Part shown: positions 5,155 to 6,389 of the stretch, one piece after another
Layout: every line of letters starts with the position of its first letter
Position numbering within the stretch: position 1 is the first letter of the stretch
Origin: Methyloglobulus sp.
GTDB taxonomy: Bacteria; Pseudomonadota; Gammaproteobacteria; Methylococcales; Methylomonadaceae
Length of the DNA: 6,389 nucleotides
Reading direction: 5' to 3'
Assembly (NCBI GenBank): GCA_013140405.1
Contig: JABFSV010000317.1
Location: 1-6,389 of the forward strand
Made by a program: the position numbers and the translations under genes
The notes under the pieces: generated by a model
Told to the model about the DNA's origin: nothing
Database searches by the model: none
Seen by the model: the letters and a program-made list of their open reading frames with translations, nothing else

Positions 5155-6389
5155 TTATTCAAATTTATTCGCCAGTCCAGTAACTCGCCCCATCTTTCTG
5201 TTGATAGTTGCAGCAAAAACACTTTCCTCCGCGACGATATTTATTTTTTTCTTAGCACGGGTGATTGCAGTGTAGAGCAATTCTTTGCTCAAAACAGGAT
5301 TGATGGTTTCCGGTAACGCTATCAACACTTCATCAAATTCAGAGCCTTGGCTTTTGTGTATGGTCATCGCAAATACGGTTTCACACGTTGGCAGTCGCGC
5401 TGGCAGGTATTTTTTGACCGCACCATCAGGCCGCTGAAAAAACACCATCAGGTTGCCGTTTTGGTCTTTGTCGGGCAAACAGATACCCATATCACCATTG
5501 TAAAGATGTAAGGCGGGATTGTTTTGCAGCACCATAACCGGGCGGCCTGGATACCAGGATACTGCGCCGTATTTGAGGTGTTGTCCGAAAAGCGCTTTTT
5601 CAACGACGATATTGATGTCCAACGCGCCGCTTTCGCCGTGGCGGTTAGAACATAACACTTGAAAATGGCCAAAAGCACGATAAATATCGGCAAATTCAGC
5701 ATTGGCTTCAACTAGGCTTACATACTCTTCTCGTTGGCTTAACATATAAGGTATGAGTTGCTTCCGTTCTAACGTGTTCGCTGTCTCACTAACCTCAGAC
5801 AAGATGCCCCAGGCCATTTCATGGTGTTGCTGATTGACGGTATCAGCCAGTCTTTTTATGCCGTCATCAAAGCGGTACGATTGCCTTAATTCCACCGTGT
5901 TGTCCGGTAAAGCGGCGATCAAGTCAGCAAGCACCGCCCCGGATTCGACCGAAGCAAGTTGGTCTTTGTCACCCAGCAGGATTAACTTTGCTCCCGGTTT
6001 CAAGGCATCGACCAACTTGCTCATCAGGGCAAGATCAACCATTGATGCTTCATCGACAACCACAAGATCAAACACCAAAGGATTTTTGGCATCATGGCGG
6101 AAGTAAGGTGATGGCGGTTTTGCGCCCAACAAGCGATGCAAGGTGTTTGCCGTGTGCGGTATGTGTTCCTTTATGGAATCGGGGCAATTTAGCTCGACTA
6201 AGTTAAGTGCAATGGCTTCCTGCAAGCGCATTGCCGCTTTTCCGGTGGGTGCAGCCAAGGCGATCAGTAACGGTTCGTCCGCCAACTCTCGCAGCACAGC
6301 CAAGATTTTGCAGATAGTCGTGGTTTTACCCGTGCCGGGGCCTCCGGTTATGATGCAGAAATCGCGTTGGGCGGCGATTTCTGCATCAT
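5155..6389 (-). CDS. recD: RecD, exodeoxyribonuclease V alpha subunit, 5' end outside window
   Basis: RecD is the 5'-to-3' helicase subunit of RecBCD, which processes double-strand breaks for recombination and degrades foreign linear DNA. The visible 410 residues carry the superfamily 1B motifs in order, numbered from the window edge: Walker A GGPGTGKTT at 15-23, motif Ia APTGKA at 46-51, Walker B VVVDEASMVD at 109-118, motif III GDKDQLASVESG at 139-150, motif IV RQSYRF at 168-173, motif V TIHKSQGSEFD at 342-352 and motif VI YTAITRAKK at 372-380. Compared with E. coli RecD (about 608 residues), roughly the first 150-170 residues lie beyond the edge, so any start inside the window (such as the TTG at 6303) would cut off the Walker A motif and is wrong. 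The gene ends with TAA at 5155. recB and recC are not visible, but recB commonly lies upstream of recD. Confidence 0.95.
   Translation of the reverse strand, partial: DAEIAAQRDFCIITGGPGTGKTTTICKILAVLRELADEPLLIALAAPTGKAAMRLQEAIALNLVELNCPDSIKEHIPHTANTLHRLLGAKPPSPYFRHDAKNPLVFDLVVVDEASMVDLALMSKLVDALKPGAKLILLGDKDQLASVESGAVLADLIAALPDNTVELRQSYRFDDGIKRLADTVNQQHHEMAWGILSEVSETANTLERKQLIPYMLSQREEYVSLVEANAEFADIYRAFGHFQVLCSNRHGESGALDINIVVEKALFGQHLKYGAVSWYPGRPVMVLQNNPALHLYNGDMGICLPDKDQNGNLMVFFQRPDGAVKKYLPARLPTCETVFAMTIHKSQGSEFDEVLIALPETINPVLSKELLYTAITRAKKKINIVAEESVFAATINRKMGRVTGLANKFE
6350..6389. repeat. Perfect 16-bp inverted repeat inside recD at the window edge
   Basis: ATGATGCAGAAATCGC at 6350-6365 is exactly complementary to GCGATTTCTGCATCAT at 6374-6389 across an 8-base spacer. 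The right arm stops only because the window does, so the true repeat may be longer. It lies in the codons just before and at the start of the Walker A strand. The encoded residues (DAEIAAQRDFCIITGG) align sensibly with RecD, so the reading frame looks natural. Confidence 0.8.

Noticed and set aside
5092..5155. Tiny plus-strand ORF starting ATGAAGGTCGCG
   Set aside because: It lies within the terminator stem and has no ribosome binding site; the frame is accidental.
5448..6206. ORFs in other frames inside recD
   Set aside because: RecD motifs run through the whole region in one frame; the others are low-complexity shadows.

Overview
The window looks like chromosomal core DNA from a Gram-negative bacterium, most probably a gammaproteobacterium of moderate GC. 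The evidence is an outer-membrane OmpA-type protein, a RecD subunit of the RecBCD type, and a bacterial large-type NAD-glutamate dehydrogenase. A methylotroph or methanotroph relative is possible, but this is only an impression. No phage, transposon, CRISPR array, tRNA or rRNA is visible.

All four clearly supported complete or partial gene groups lie on the minus strand. Read in the direction of transcription, from high to low coordinates, they are: (1) 6389-5155, the C-terminal two thirds of recD, open at the window edge. (2) 5154-4316, an 839-base stretch without a convincing conserved gene. It holds two tandem 17-bp palindromes, a perfect 12-bp hairpin, two tiny plus-strand ORFs and a plus-oriented intrinsic terminator. 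(3) 4315-3263, a complete OmpA-family porin/peptidoglycan-binding protein with its own ribosome binding site, a candidate promoter and a strong terminator. (4) 2968-1, a compact set of a STAS anti-sigma antagonist, an RsbW-like ATPase/kinase and an NAD-dependent glutamate dehydrogenase that runs off the left edge.

The STAS and kinase proteins form a classical partner-switching pair: the kinase phosphorylates the STAS serine, and the unphosphorylated STAS protein titrates the kinase away from its target. No PP2C phosphatase, sigma factor or other output protein is visible here. The dehydrogenase follows the pair by only 38 bases, so the three are probably co-transcribed, which places a catabolic glutamate enzyme next to a switch module.

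The main points for a second look are the paired palindromes and possible hidden small transcript between recD and ompA, the loss of the usual peptidoglycan-binding aspartate in the OmpA domain, the short N-terminus of the glutamate dehydrogenase and its link with the switch pair, and a perfect 16-bp inverted repeat inside recD that reaches the very end of the window. I see no clear evidence for a wholly new system.
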